Shown here: piece after piece, positions 43,479 through 52,820 of the stretch
Numbering within the stretch: the stretch's first letter is position 1
How the letters are laid out: the number at the start of each line of letters is the position of its first letter
From: Flagellimonas meishanensis
Lineage (GTDB): Bacteria; Bacteroidota; Bacteroidia; Flavobacteriales; Flavobacteriaceae
Assembly (NCBI RefSeq): GCF_019880545.1
Contig: NZ_JAINVW010000003.1
Coordinates: forward strand, 558,001-622,000
Reading direction: 5' to 3'
DNA: 64,000 nt
Notes under the pieces: model-generated
Told to the model about the DNA's origin: nothing
The model's database searches: none
The model's input: the letters and a program-made list of their open reading frames with translations, nothing else
Translations under genes and position numbers: made by a program

Positions 43479-43642
43479 ATGGACAAAGTATGGACAGTAC
43501 CTATGGACTTAGCCTGAAACAGATATGGACAGTGAAACTTTTGAAGTCAAATTATAATCATTCTAAAACATTGATATTTAATGTTTTAAAGACGAATTAT
43601 AATGAATTTAGCACTTAAAGAAACATGGACTTTTCATGGACA
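43479..43642. promoter_or_regulatory. ATGGAC repeat array around a central inverted repeat (operator candidate)
   Basis: ATGGAC(A/T) occurs six times on the plus strand, at 43479, 43490, 43503, 43525, 43625 and 43636. The outer ones form two direct-repeat pairs with 11-nt spacing, one beside each divergent gene. Between them lies TAAAACATT-N7-AATGTTTTA (43564-43588) flanked by two ATTATAAT palindromes (43551-43558, 43596-43603). The layout suggests cooperative binding of a regulator shared by the cytolysin-like gene and the TPR/HTH gene. Confidence 0.55.
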
Positions 43643-43722
43643 ATTCGAAAAACATGATTTTATGAGCCGTTATTCAATATGCTTTATTGTTATCTTCGGA
43701 TAAACCCATCAACCTCAAGATT

Positions 43723-45603
43723 ATGAAATACTTAAATGGTTTCCTATTCCTCACCATTGTATTGTCCACTAGTCTTTATGGACAAAATCAAGATAAAATT
43801 GATAGCCTCACTTCAGCTTACAAGAAACAGAAAGAAGATACCCTGAAGGTCCAAACTATAAAAGCTTTATTCAATGCTTATCTCTACAGCGATCCAGAGG
43901 TTGCTAAAAAATTTGCTCAGGAGCAGCTTGCATTATCAAGAAAAATTGGTTTTGAAAAAGGTGTTGCTAGTGGTCTTTACAACTTGGGCGTCTATCATAG
44001 CAATTTGGATAATATAGACTCTTCAAGAATTTACTATCAAAATGCTTCCAAGAAATACAATCAGTTAATGGATTTAGATGGACTTACAGGAGTTAATCAC
44101 GGTTTGGCCATATTAGAATACTCTGAAGGCAACTATAGTAAGGCATTGGGCTTACTGGATAAAAATATAAAATTATACTCGGAAGAAGTAAATGATTCGT
44201 CCGGACTTGCGATGACATACGATTTTATTGGATCAATTAATATGTATATGGGAAACCATAACATTGCCTTGAAAGAAACTTTGAAGGCTTTAAACATTTT
44301 AGAAAAAATCGATGAGGAAATCAGAAAGGCAGATGCCCTCAATCATTTGGCGGCAATTGAATTTTACCTTCATAATTTTGAAGAATCTATTGACTACAAC
44401 TTTCAAGCCCTACAAATATATCGGAATGAAAATGACAGGTATTTTGAGGCCCAGGCGCTCAACGATATTGGTAACACCTATTATTATCTGGAAGAGTATG
44501 AAAAAGCGATTGAAATACTAGGGCAAAGCCTTGATATATCAACAGAAATGGGGATTGTAATTCTTCAGGCAACAGCATTCAATAATTTAGGTAAGACCCA
44601 TGCCGAGCTAGAGCAGTTCCAAACCGCAATCTCATATTTGGAAAAGAGCCTTTCCATTTTAGAAAATACCAACAATAGAAATAAAACTGCTGAAGTTCTT
44701 AATGACATCGGCAACGTTTACAATGCACAAAACAAACCTGAGTTGGCCATTACATATTTAAACAAATCCATTGCTTTGGCCGATAGCATCCAAGCGAGGG
44801 AAAATCTAAAAAATGGCTTTTTCTACAGGTCCAACTCTTATGAAAACATGGGGAACTACAAAATGGCCCTTACAGATTTCAAAAACTACAAATCAACGAC
44901 GGATTCAATTTTTGATGCCACAAAGTCAAAACAAATCGAAGAATTGCGAACCATCTACGAGACGGAAAAAAAAGAAGCTGAAATCGCGCTGCAGCAAGAA
45001 GAAATCAAAACACTGAACGAAAAGGCCAAGGTGGATAAGCTTACAAAGGGGCTTTATGCCGGAGGTATGGCCTCTGCCCTAGCCTTATTTGGCTTATCTG
45101 TTTTTGGGTACCGACAACGCATCAAAAAGAACAAAATAGCCCGAGAAAAACAGGAGGAAATCTTCAGGCAGGAAATCGAGCATAAGAAAAAGGAACTGGC
45201 CAGCCAGACTTTACACTTGGTTCAAAAGAACACCTTCATCCAAGAACTCAAGGAAAATCTGGAAAGCCTTAAAAATTCCCCAGAAAAATTTAAAGTAGAG
45301 TTTCGACGCATTGTGATGCTGCTTAAAAAGGAAAAGGCCTCCGACAAGGACTGGGAAACCTTTAAAACCTACTTTTCAGAAGTGCACAACGATTTTGACC
45401 AAAAACTCAAAACGATTTATGCCGATATTTCAGAAAAAGAAATCCGATTAGCCGCTTTTCTAAGGATGAATCTCACCACCAAAGAGATTGCAGCCACCAT
45501 GAACGTATTGCCCGATAGCATTTTGAAATCAAAATACCGTTTAAAAAAGAAGTTCGGATTGGATAAGGAAACTGATTTGAACTCCTTTTTGAATACACTG
45601 TAA
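43723..45603 (+). CDS. TPR sensor-regulator with membrane helix and C-terminal HTH
   Basis: A 626-aa protein: signal peptide (STSLYGQ cleavage region), about nine tetratricopeptide repeats (residues 60-420; e.g. AQALNDIGNTYYYLEEYEKA, ATAFNNLGKTHAELEQFQTA), one membrane helix near 455-472 (LYAGGMASALALFGLSVFGY), a coiled coil and a C-terminal LuxR/GerE-like helix-turn-helix (KEIRLAAFLRMNLTTKEIAATMN, SILKSKYRLKKKFGL). This architecture places a periplasmic TPR sensor over a cytoplasmic DNA-binding end. The ATG at 43723 is used because TATCTTCG at 43691-43698 (near -7) precedes it. Probably regulates itself and the divergent cytolysin-like gene. Confidence 0.85.
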   Translation: MKYLNGFLFLTIVLSTSLYGQNQDKIDSLTSAYKKQKEDTLKVQTIKALFNAYLYSDPEVAKKFAQEQLALSRKIGFEKGVASGLYNLGVYHSNLDNIDSSRIYYQNASKKYNQLMDLDGLTGVNHGLAILEYSEGNYSKALGLLDKNIKLYSEEVNDSSGLAMTYDFIGSINMYMGNHNIALKETLKALNILEKIDEEIRKADALNHLAAIEFYLHNFEESIDYNFQALQIYRNENDRYFEAQALNDIGNTYYYLEEYEKAIEILGQSLDISTEMGIVILQATAFNNLGKTHAELEQFQTAISYLEKSLSILENTNNRNKTAEVLNDIGNVYNAQNKPELAITYLNKSIALADSIQARENLKNGFFYRSNSYENMGNYKMALTDFKNYKSTTDSIFDATKSKQIEELRTIYETEKKEAEIALQQEEIKTLNEKAKVDKLTKGLYAGGMASALALFGLSVFGYRQRIKKNKIAREKQEEIFRQEIEHKKKELASQTLHLVQKNTFIQELKENLESLKNSPEKFKVEFRRIVMLLKKEKASDKDWETFKTYFSEVHNDFDQKLKTIYADISEKEIRLAAFLRMNLTTKEIAATMNVLPDSILKSKYRLKKKFGLDKETDLNSFLNTL

Positions 45604-45719
45604 AAAGGGTGGCCAAACTGTTGATAAATCTTTGTAGCTGAGCAACCATACCCGATGATTTTAAAATTGATTTGGCGAAATTCGTTTTATAAGTCCAATT
45701 TATCATCGTTACCAGCATC

Positions 45720-46604
45720 ATGGCGCATATTCTAAAAAATAATAGTCTGGAGGTTCACATTGACGACCCACTAGAAAATTATCAATTTTCACGGTTCGAC
45801 TGGACTGGAAAAATTACTACACTCAAGTTTCAGGATGTTCCGTTATCAATTTCCGAGAAAAATGTGGGGGTCGACGACCGTTTTTTTGGAAAAGGCTTTT
45901 ATAATGAATTTGGGATTGACACCGCTTTGGGTTTCGAGGATGCTTCTATTGGCGGGTGGTTCCATAAAATTGGGATTGGGCTTTTAAAAAAGGACGGAAA
46001 CGAATATATCTTCAACAAAAGGTATGAGATAAGACCGGCAGCGTTTGAAGTTAAGGTTGAACCGAATAAGGTAATCATCAGTTGTCTGCCTCCGGCAGAA
46101 AATGGGTATGCCTATTTTCTTAAAAAGGAGATTAATCTACTGGCCGATGGCTTTTCCATCGACCATTATCTGGAAAATACCGGGGAGAAAGTCCTCGCCA
46201 CTGATGAGTATAATCATAATTTTATGGCCATCAACAAGGATTTGATTGGTCCCAACTACCTTCTCAAATTTCCATTTCAACTTAAGCCTACATTGTTTGA
46301 CGAAATGGTCAACCCTGAGGACAAGGTGGTCCTTGGAAACAGGGAATTTAGATTTAAAGGTGAAAACAAGGAGCCTTTCTTTTTCAGCAACCTTACCGGA
46401 GGGGAATCTGTGGATGCCGAATGGGAGTTGCTAAACCTGAAAAGTGGTATTGGAATTCGGGAAACGGGAAACTTCAAGACCAACAAGATAAATCTTTGGG
46501 GTTGGGAACATGTGGTAAGTCCTGAGCTTTTTCACAAAATACGTCTTGAGCCCGGCCAATCAACGGAATGGTCCAGAACATATTTGGTGTTCAGTTTGCC
46601 CTAA
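45720..46604 (+). CDS. Galactose mutarotase-fold protein of unknown specificity
   Basis: A 294-aa soluble protein made of beta strands in the order of aldose 1-epimerase-like proteins: FSRFDWTGKITTLKF at the start, VDDRFFGKGFYNEFGI, YFLKKEINLLADGFSIDHYL, and TDEYNHNFMAIN carrying a His that could be catalytic, with EHVVSPELFHKIRLEPGQS near the end. Sugar epimerisation is suggested by fold; the substrate is unknown and the family may be non-enzymatic. It has its own upstream region. Confidence 0.6.
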   Translation: MAHILKNNSLEVHIDDPLENYQFSRFDWTGKITTLKFQDVPLSISEKNVGVDDRFFGKGFYNEFGIDTALGFEDASIGGWFHKIGIGLLKKDGNEYIFNKRYEIRPAAFEVKVEPNKVIISCLPPAENGYAYFLKKEINLLADGFSIDHYLENTGEKVLATDEYNHNFMAINKDLIGPNYLLKFPFQLKPTLFDEMVNPEDKVVLGNREFRFKGENKEPFFFSNLTGGESVDAEWELLNLKSGIGIRETGNFKTNKINLWGWEHVVSPELFHKIRLEPGQSTEWSRTYLVFSLP

Positions 46605-46700
46605 ACCAAATTATCCATAAAAGGTTGGCTTTTGTTCGTTGTTTTCAATCTTTTCAAACCAAACAAACTTTGCCCACTAGGCTTTCAATCCAAAGCGCAG

Positions 46701-46708
46701 TATCTTTG
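46701..46708 (+). promoter_or_regulatory. -7 element TATCTTTG for the DCC gene
   Basis: A perfect TAnnTTTG 42 bases upstream of the ATG at 46750; predicted leader about 35 bases. No TTG lies at the proper distance. Confidence 0.5.
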
Positions 46709-46749
46709 TAGAGAAATAATGAGATTCCCGTTTATTAGGGACCCATGGT

Positions 46750-47157
46750 ATGGAGGAAAGCAAGAAAATTATCCTATTCGACGGCATTTGCAATTTGTGC
46801 AACGGTGCAGTTCAATTTATCATCAAAAGGGATAAAAAAGATGTGTTCCGTTATGCGGCCCTGCAAAGTGAGGTGGGTAAACAAATGGTAGCGGAGCGCG
46901 GTATCGATACCTCCAATGTAGATTCTATAATACTAATTGAACCTGGGGTGGCCTACTTTACCAAATCGGATGCGGCCCTACAGATTGGGCAGGATTTTGG
47001 GGGCCTGTGGAAAGGGTTGGTCCTCCTTACTTGGATTCCAAAAACTTTACGGGATGCCATTTATGATTTGGTGGCGCGAAACCGATACAAGTGGTTTGGC
47101 AAAAAAGACCAGTGTATGATTCCAACACCTGAGCTACAGGCCAAGTTTTTGGGGTGA
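46750..47157 (+). CDS. DCC1-like thiol-disulfide oxidoreductase family protein (DUF393)
   Basis: A 135-aa protein with the family signature DGICNLCNGAVQFIIKRD (DxxCxxC) at the start, followed by FRYAALQSEVGKQM and TWIPKTLRDAIYDLVARNRYKW. DCC proteins are thioredoxin-like, with the two Cys probably redox-active; the physiological partner is unknown. Converges with the DUF1704 gene, the two stops abutting. Confidence 0.9.
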   Translation: MEESKKIILFDGICNLCNGAVQFIIKRDKKDVFRYAALQSEVGKQMVAERGIDTSNVDSIILIEPGVAYFTKSDAALQIGQDFGGLWKGLVLLTWIPKTLRDAIYDLVARNRYKWFGKKDQCMIPTPELQAKFLG

Positions 47158-48330
47158 TTATTTTAAATTGTTCAGGATAAAATCCAAGGTCATGTTGGTG
47201 TTCATCTTCCTGTCAAACGATGAGCTTCTGTAGGCAATCGGCTGCGCCAATCCCAAAGAACGCAGTTTTTTTATGGCTTCCAGCTGCTCAAGTGCCACTT
47301 TCCCAGAAAACAAAAGGTCCATGGGTTCCTCCCTTTTATAACGTCGGTATATTTTTCTCAACCCACTAAGATACAGGCGGTCCTTAGTGAATCCTCCACC
47401 CCTGTGTGCCCTAAGCGTAATCGAGAAAGCTTCGTCCCTATTGAGCTTGTAATGTCCATGTATCAGGTCGAATGTATCTGAAAACGTATAGCCTTTGATC
47501 AAACTGTCGGCCGCCAACACACGGTAGGCCAGTTCCTTAAGTCGTTTCAAGGTCAATGCGCCACCCATATACTCGCTAAAAACTGCCAAACCTTCCTGGG
47601 TTTCCACATTGTTGGGCAATCCATTGGAAAAAATCTTCAGGGGCTGTGCCAATCCGTTGAACGTGGTGACCAAATGTACCCCAATCTCATGATGGGCCAA
47701 GGTCAGCAATTGGTTTTTACTGAATTTGGCATTCTTTTTAATGATCAGTGTCTGTGTACTGTTCTTCACCATGGCATCGGCGGCCATGTGGGTTGAAAAA
47801 CGCACTTCCAAGGGGAATTCATATTGTTTGGCAAAATCTTCAAAATAGGCCCTGGCCTCCAACGGGGAAAACACTTTTTCCAAATCCATAGAAGGAGGCT
47901 CGTCCTCAAAATGAAGGATGAACCTGGCGTTTTGGACGTCTTTTTCGGTAGGGGTGCCATAAACGCTGAGGGAATTATAATAGAAACGCTTGCCCTTGCC
48001 AATAGTCTCTATACATTGGATCATATTGGAATAGTAGTTGATCACCTCCTTGTACATCTTCCGTATCACCTCATCCTCAATCCTTTCCAAACGCTGGGCA
48101 AAAAACAAACGCTGAAGTTTGAATGCATTGAATTTGACCCTGGGATATTTGAACTCCGGCTCACAACTGTATTTGGATGCGAAGAACCGATGCTTTTCCT
48201 TTTCAATATTCTGGGGGTTCACGTAATTGAGCAGTTCAATCCGCTTGACCAATCGATCAAGATTGGCATCAATTTCAAAAAGGCTTTCGTTCTCCCGCTT
48301 TAGCGCTTGTATTTCCTTTTCCCCGATCAT
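47158..48330 (-). CDS. DUF1704 / QEGLA-motif metallocarboxypeptidase-like protein
   Basis: A 390-aa cytoplasmic protein with the family's metal-site HHEIGVHLVT (HExxxH, residues 214-219) and VETQEGLAVFSEYMGG (QEGLA 245-249, with the likely glutamate ligand). Bacterial members are annotated flavohaemoglobin expression-modulating; the animal relatives (MATCAP) are tubulin tyrosine carboxypeptidases, so C-terminal residue removal from a peptide is the best-founded guess. It is last in a coupled three-gene unit: its ATG overlaps the amidohydrolase stop (ATGA). Confidence 0.85.
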   Translation of the reverse strand: MIGEKEIQALKRENESLFEIDANLDRLVKRIELLNYVNPQNIEKEKHRFFASKYSCEPEFKYPRVKFNAFKLQRLFFAQRLERIEDEVIRKMYKEVINYYSNMIQCIETIGKGKRFYYNSLSVYGTPTEKDVQNARFILHFEDEPPSMDLEKVFSPLEARAYFEDFAKQYEFPLEVRFSTHMAADAMVKNSTQTLIIKKNAKFSKNQLLTLAHHEIGVHLVTTFNGLAQPLKIFSNGLPNNVETQEGLAVFSEYMGGALTLKRLKELAYRVLAADSLIKGYTFSDTFDLIHGHYKLNRDEAFSITLRAHRGGGFTKDRLYLSGLRKIYRRYKREEPMDLLFSGKVALEQLEAIKKLRSLGLAQPIAYRSSSFDRKMNTNMTLDFILNNLK

Positions 48331-49154
48331 GCTTTTGATTTTTCAAACTCCAATACCATTTGAGGAATCAACACCTTTAGTTGTTCTTCCACGGAGCGAA
48401 CCACTTCCGGGAACACTACACCGGTGTGTTCGTCGCAATAGATCTTTGAGATTTCCGTCGCCAAAACTAACGTATTCTTGAAATTCTGGGTAATGTATTT
48501 TAAAAAATATCCGTTCCCAAAAAAGGTGTCATTGATTTTGGAAGTTGACTTTATACCATTCGGTAGCCGTATTGTCGCCAGTTTGGACCTCCATTGTTCG
48601 ATCAAGGCCCCAAAACGGTCATTGTCCACATTGGTTGTCCCCAGGTTCCAGACGGGAACTTCCCTATCCCAGCGTTTCCAGTTGTAACTGTGCATATCAA
48701 AAACAATCACTTTGGCATGAAGGGATTCCAATTTTTGGATCAAGGCATGTGTAACCTTGAAAAAATTGGCGTGTTTTTGCAGGCTGAGCTCTTTTTCCTC
48801 AGTACCAAGTGGTGCGCGCCATAACTTTTTGCCCCATGCCGTATCAAAAATGGCAGTTTCCGGTGGCCTGTTCAGGTCATATTCAAACCTACTGTCCCTT
48901 CCTGCGATAACAATGGGATGGGACTGCACCATTTCCTTGGTGCAGGGATCCTCTTCGTACCAGCGCTCATATTGGGAATGAAGGCAATTGTCCCACAAAG
49001 ACTTCCGGAATTGATGCCCGTCGTGCACTGCGCCACAAACGAAGGGTACATAGGCATCTATTTTTATGGATAGGGAATAATCTTCCGCAACGGCCTCAAA
49101 ACAATTTTCCGCTTCTATTAAGCGAATAATCTCTGCAATGGGAAGTTTACGCAT
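48327..49154 (-). CDS. N-formylglutamate amidohydrolase-like protein
   Basis: A 275-aa protein of the FGase family (zinc carboxypeptidase-like fold). Visible: VPFVCGAVHDGHQF with the metal-site region near 33, an RDSRFEYDLNR-type segment (DSRFEYDLNRPPETAIFDT), HAKVIVFDMHSYNWKRWDRE and VATEISKIYCDEHTG-like end (LATEISKIYCDEHTGVVFPE). The classical enzyme frees glutamate from N-formylglutamate in histidine degradation, but no hut genes are here, so a different acyl-amino acid or peptide is likely. Overlaps the ATP-grasp gene by 8 bases and the DUF1704 gene by 4. Confidence 0.82.
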   Translation of the reverse strand: MRKLPIAEIIRLIEAENCFEAVAEDYSLSIKIDAYVPFVCGAVHDGHQFRKSLWDNCLHSQYERWYEEDPCTKEMVQSHPIVIAGRDSRFEYDLNRPPETAIFDTAWGKKLWRAPLGTEEKELSLQKHANFFKVTHALIQKLESLHAKVIVFDMHSYNWKRWDREVPVWNLGTTNVDNDRFGALIEQWRSKLATIRLPNGIKSTSKINDTFFGNGYFLKYITQNFKNTLVLATEISKIYCDEHTGVVFPEVVRSVEEQLKVLIPQMVLEFEKSKA

Positions 49155-50178
49155 TTTCTACTTCGCTTCGTAATCTAGATCTTCTATCAAAGGCCTTGAG
49201 CTTGTCCAACACCTTACTTTCGATAAAATCAATAACCTGGCATTGTACCTTAGTCTTGTAGACTTTGTTCATGTAGGTGATTCCGCCTGGAGACATAACA
49301 TTGACCTCCACCAACTTTCCGCCAATAACATCGATTCCCACGAAATAGAGACCGTCCTTGACCAATTTGGGGCCTATCTGCTTGCAAAGTGCTTTTTCTT
49401 CCTTGGTCAAGGTGTGCTTGGCCACAGATCCCCCTGCGGAAACGTTGGACCTATGATCATCACTGCCCGGTACCCTTCGCATGGCGCCAATGGGCTCTCC
49501 ATTAAGCAAAAGTATGCGTACATCGCCCTGGTCCGCCCCCTCAATGTATTCTTGAAGTATCACGTAGTTAGATGTTCCATCTGAGTTAGTTACATAAAAA
49601 TCAAGAAGGGATTTGATATTGCTCATCGCAGATTTCTCAATAAGGATGACCCCAGAACCGCCATAACCGTTCAAGGGTTTCAATATCATCTTGTCCGCTT
49701 TGGATTCCTTGATCTGCTGCACCAAATATTTTTTGTTCTTGGACACATGGGTCACCGGAATAATATTGCTATGGCTGTCACCAAATGCGGCAGTATACAG
49801 CTTATTGTTGGCCTCGCGAAGGCCTTGAAGGGAGTTAATTATGAACACATCATCCTTGACCGAGTCCAAAAAATTCAACATAAGGGGATCCAAGGGAGGA
49901 TTGGCCCGCATAAAAATGACATCAAAGCCGGCAAGAGGAAGCATCTCTTCACGAATGCTGGCTTGTCTATAAAAGGTTTTTAAGCTACCGGGCACCTTGT
50001 CCATCCTGTTTATTACTGTGCAAAATGCGTTCGTGACACTGTTTCTAATGGTCAGGTTGGCCGGAGAACAGAGGGCAACGCCATGGTCCCGCCTAACACA
50101 TTCATGGATCAATGCTAAACTGGTATCGTTTTCTGGATCTATTTCATCCCAAGGATACATTAAAAAACAAATGTTCAT
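49147..50178 (-). CDS. ATP-grasp ligase, glutathione synthetase-like
   Basis: A 343-aa enzyme with the GshB/RimK-type ATP-grasp: KPLNGYGGSGVILIEK (about 165-180), ILQEYIEGADQGDVRILLLN, AGGSVAKHTLT and FVGIDVIGGKLVEVNVMSPGG with the metal-binding Glu/Asn. It should join an amino acid or peptide to a carboxylate at the cost of ATP. True glutathione synthesis is unlikely, because no gshA is present and the associated genes are unusual. First gene of the three-gene unit; the symporter gene ends 23 bases upstream. Confidence 0.85.
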   Translation of the reverse strand: MNICFLMYPWDEIDPENDTSLALIHECVRRDHGVALCSPANLTIRNSVTNAFCTVINRMDKVPGSLKTFYRQASIREEMLPLAGFDVIFMRANPPLDPLMLNFLDSVKDDVFIINSLQGLREANNKLYTAAFGDSHSNIIPVTHVSKNKKYLVQQIKESKADKMILKPLNGYGGSGVILIEKSAMSNIKSLLDFYVTNSDGTSNYVILQEYIEGADQGDVRILLLNGEPIGAMRRVPGSDDHRSNVSAGGSVAKHTLTKEEKALCKQIGPKLVKDGLYFVGIDVIGGKLVEVNVMSPGGITYMNKVYKTKVQCQVIDFIESKVLDKLKAFDRRSRLRSEVENA

Positions 50179-50201
50179 AACGCTTTCGTTTTTCTTGTTG
50201 T

Positions 50202-51506
50202 CTAGTTTTTGTCGTAGTTATCGTCCCAATTTCTCACTTTGGGCTCTCCCAATTTCCCGACGGACTTGGCCACGATCATGGAAACTGTGGCATCCCCGGA
50301 AACATTCACCACGGTTCGACACATATCCAGCGGTCGGTCCACAGCAAAAATCAAAGCCAATCCCGCCTCAGGTATGCCCGCTTGTGCCAAAACGATCACC
50401 AGCATTACCATTCCGGCTCCGGGAACGGCGGCACTTCCAATAGAGGCCAATGTGGCGGTGACTATAATGCCCAACTGGGCCGAAAGGCTTAGGTCCATGC
50501 CAAATGCCTGTGCAATGAACACAGCGGCAACAGCCTGGTAAAGACTGGTGCCATCCATGTTGATGGTTGCCCCAATTGGCAGCACAAAACTGGTAACTTC
50601 TTCCTCTACCCCCAAATGCTCCTCCACCCTTTCCATGGTTACGGGCAAGGTTGCGGCGCTGGAACTTGTGGAGAATGCCAACAACTGGGCCGGAGACATT
50701 CCCCTCATAAAGAACGAAGGGGTCTTTTTGGTAAATATCCAAACAATGAGCAAGTATACCGATAACATTAGCACAAGGCCAAAAACGACACAAAATGCAT
50801 ACCATGCCAGAGCTTTGAACAGGTCCAAGCTTGGTGATTCTACCACCAAAGCGGCCAAAAGAGCAAATACCCCGTAGGGAGCGGCGAGCATGATGATGTC
50901 TATAAGTTTTAGAATTACCTCGTTGAAGCCATCAAAAAATTTCTTCACCGGCTTTGCCTGTTCCGCGGGAATAAGAATCAGCCCTATTCCGAAAAAAATG
51001 GCAAAAAAGATAACTTGGAGCATATTGCCATTATCGCTGGCCGCATTAAAAATGTTGCTGGGAACCAGGTCCTCCAAAGCCTGTAACGGCCCGGCTTCCC
51101 GTTGTTTATCCGCTTTGGACTTAACGGAATCCGCATCTCCTCGGTAATTCTCAACCAATTCGTTCCTTGTCTCCTCGGAAATGGAATTGCCGGGTTTTAC
51201 TATGTTTACTACCAACAGTCCTATGGTAACCGCAATAACAGTGGTAATGATGTAAATACCGATGGTGCGCCCCCCCATTTTGGATAGTTTGGAAATGTCC
51301 TTTAGGTCCGATACTCCTTTAATTAGGGATGCCAATATCAATGGCACGGCAATCAACTTTAAGGAATTGATGAAAATGTTGCCGAAAGGCTTGATCCAAT
51401 CTGCCACGATTTTGGGTCCCCAGGAGAACTGCACCATAAAAAGAGCAAAAACAACCCCCAGCGCCATGCCAATAAGGATGCGCCAGTGTAATTCCAATTT
51501 CTTCAT
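50202..51506 (-). CDS. Dicarboxylate/amino acid:cation symporter (DAACS family)
   Basis: A 434-aa inner-membrane transporter with eight hydrophobic helices. Family signatures: the serine-rich hairpin FSTSSSAATLPVTMERVEEH, the NMDGTSLYQAVAAVF motif and the helix-8 substrate site around DMCRTVVNVSGDATVS. It takes up glutamate, aspartate or C4-dicarboxylates with Na+ or H+. A Glu/Lys-rich insert (NPGNSISEETRNELVENYRG) is present in the second loop. It lies just upstream of the ATP-grasp gene. Confidence 0.93.
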   Translation of the reverse strand: MKKLELHWRILIGMALGVVFALFMVQFSWGPKIVADWIKPFGNIFINSLKLIAVPLILASLIKGVSDLKDISKLSKMGGRTIGIYIITTVIAVTIGLLVVNIVKPGNSISEETRNELVENYRGDADSVKSKADKQREAGPLQALEDLVPSNIFNAASDNGNMLQVIFFAIFFGIGLILIPAEQAKPVKKFFDGFNEVILKLIDIIMLAAPYGVFALLAALVVESPSLDLFKALAWYAFCVVFGLVLMLSVYLLIVWIFTKKTPSFFMRGMSPAQLLAFSTSSSAATLPVTMERVEEHLGVEEEVTSFVLPIGATINMDGTSLYQAVAAVFIAQAFGMDLSLSAQLGIIVTATLASIGSAAVPGAGMVMLVIVLAQAGIPEAGLALIFAVDRPLDMCRTVVNVSGDATVSMIVAKSVGKLGEPKVRNWDDNYDKN

Positions 51507-51562
51507 AGAACTGTTTTGATGGTAGTAAGATACCTTTTTGATAGGAAACGTCCTAACCCACT

Positions 51563-52627
51563 TTAGATTTTATTGGAACGGGCCAGCAGGGTGTAATCCG
51601 CAAGGACCAGTGCCGCCATGGCCTCCACAATGGGTATGGCCCTAGGCACCACACAGGGGTCATGCCTGCCCTTGCCCTGGGCGGTCACCTTTTTTCCCTC
51701 TTTGTCTATGGTCTCATAGGACTGCAGCACCGTGGCCACAGGCTTAAAGGCTACATTGAAATAGATGTCCATACCGTTGGTGATGCCGCCCTGAACACCA
51801 CCACTGTGATTGGTTTTTGTGCTACCATCGGTATTAAAGGCATCGTTGTGCTCGCTTCCTTTCATGGCAACGCCCTCAAATCCACTGCCATATTGAAACC
51901 CCTTGACAGCATTGATGGAGAGCATGGCCTGACCCAATATGGCATGAAGTTTATCAAAAACAGGTTCCCCGAGGCCTACGGGCACATTTTGGATGACACA
52001 GCTGATAACACCACCAATGGTATCCCCTTCTTTTTTAATGGCCTTGATATATTCCTCCATCTTTTGTGCCATTTGGGCATCTGGACAGCGAACGGCATTG
52101 GATTCAATCTGTGAAAAATCCAACTCATTGTAATTTTTTTCCAATTTAAGTGTCCCTACTTGGGACACATAGGCATTTATTTTAACATCCTTCAAGAACT
52201 GCTTGGCTATGGCCCCTGCCACCACGCGACTTGCGGTTTCCCGGGCAGAACTCCTGCCGCCACCACGATAATCGCGAAAGCCGTATTTTTTGTCGTACAC
52301 ATAGTCCGCATGCGAAGGCCGGTAGGAATCCTTTATATGGGAATAATCATTGGATTTTTGGTTGGTGTTGTGGATTACAAAACCTATTGGCGTGCCAGTG
52401 GTCTTACCTTCAAATACCCCGGAATAGATTTCAACAGTGTCAGGTTCCTTACGTTGGGTCACAATCTTGGATTGCCCCGGTTTTCTCCGCTCCAATTCAC
52501 GCTGTATCGCTTCCAAATCCAATGCGACCCCAGCGGGACAGCCATCCACGATGCCGCCAATGGCCTTTCCGTGGGATTCCCCAAAAGAAACCAGCCTAAA
52601 AAGTTGTCCGAAGGTATTTCCTGCCAT
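51563..52627 (-). CDS. aroC: Chorismate synthase
   Basis: A 354-aa enzyme with the classic start [20 protein letters not shown], then [39 protein letters not shown] and a C-terminal [18 protein letters not shown]. It makes chorismate from EPSP in the shikimate pathway with reduced FMN. The ATG at 52627 is chosen because the promoter element at 52650-52657 would start transcription downstream of the alternative start at 52648. Confidence 0.97.
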   Translation of the reverse strand: MAGNTFGQLFRLVSFGESHGKAIGGIVDGCPAGVALDLEAIQRELERRKPGQSKIVTQRKEPDTVEIYSGVFEGKTTGTPIGFVIHNTNQKSNDYSHIKDSYRPSHADYVYDKKYGFRDYRGGGRSSARETASRVVAGAIAKQFLKDVKINAYVSQVGTLKLEKNYNELDFSQIESNAVRCPDAQMAQKMEEYIKAIKKEGDTIGGVISCVIQNVPVGLGEPVFDKLHAILGQAMLSINAVKGFQYGSGFEGVAMKGSEHNDAFNTDGSTKTNHSGGVQGGITNGMDIYFNVAFKPVATVLQSYETIDKEGKKVTAQGKGRHDPCVVPRAIPIVEAMAALVLADYTLLARSNKI

Positions 52628-52649
52628 CTTCTGTCCAATTAAATTCATT

Positions 52650-52657
52650 CAAAGGTA
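52650..52657 (-). promoter_or_regulatory. -7 element TACCTTTG for aroC
   Basis: CAAAGGTA on the plus strand reads TACCTTTG on the minus strand, an exact TAnnTTTG, 23 bases upstream of the aroC ATG. Expected transcription start near 52643. Confidence 0.55.
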
Positions 52658-52820
52658 GATGTTCTGGGGCTTATTATAAAACCACACCTGCACTTAATGA
52701 TTTTGTAACATATTCCATTTGAAGTTCATGTTTATTTAACCATTAGCTCATGAATAATTGATTTGAATTTGATATTCAGTTTATTCCGACCAGTTTATTT
52801 TGCATTCAAACCGTATACCA

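Noticed and set aside
45473..45721. An 82-codon minus-strand frame upstream of the mutarotase-fold gene
   Set aside because: Mostly antisense to the HTH end of the TPR regulator; no supporting motif.
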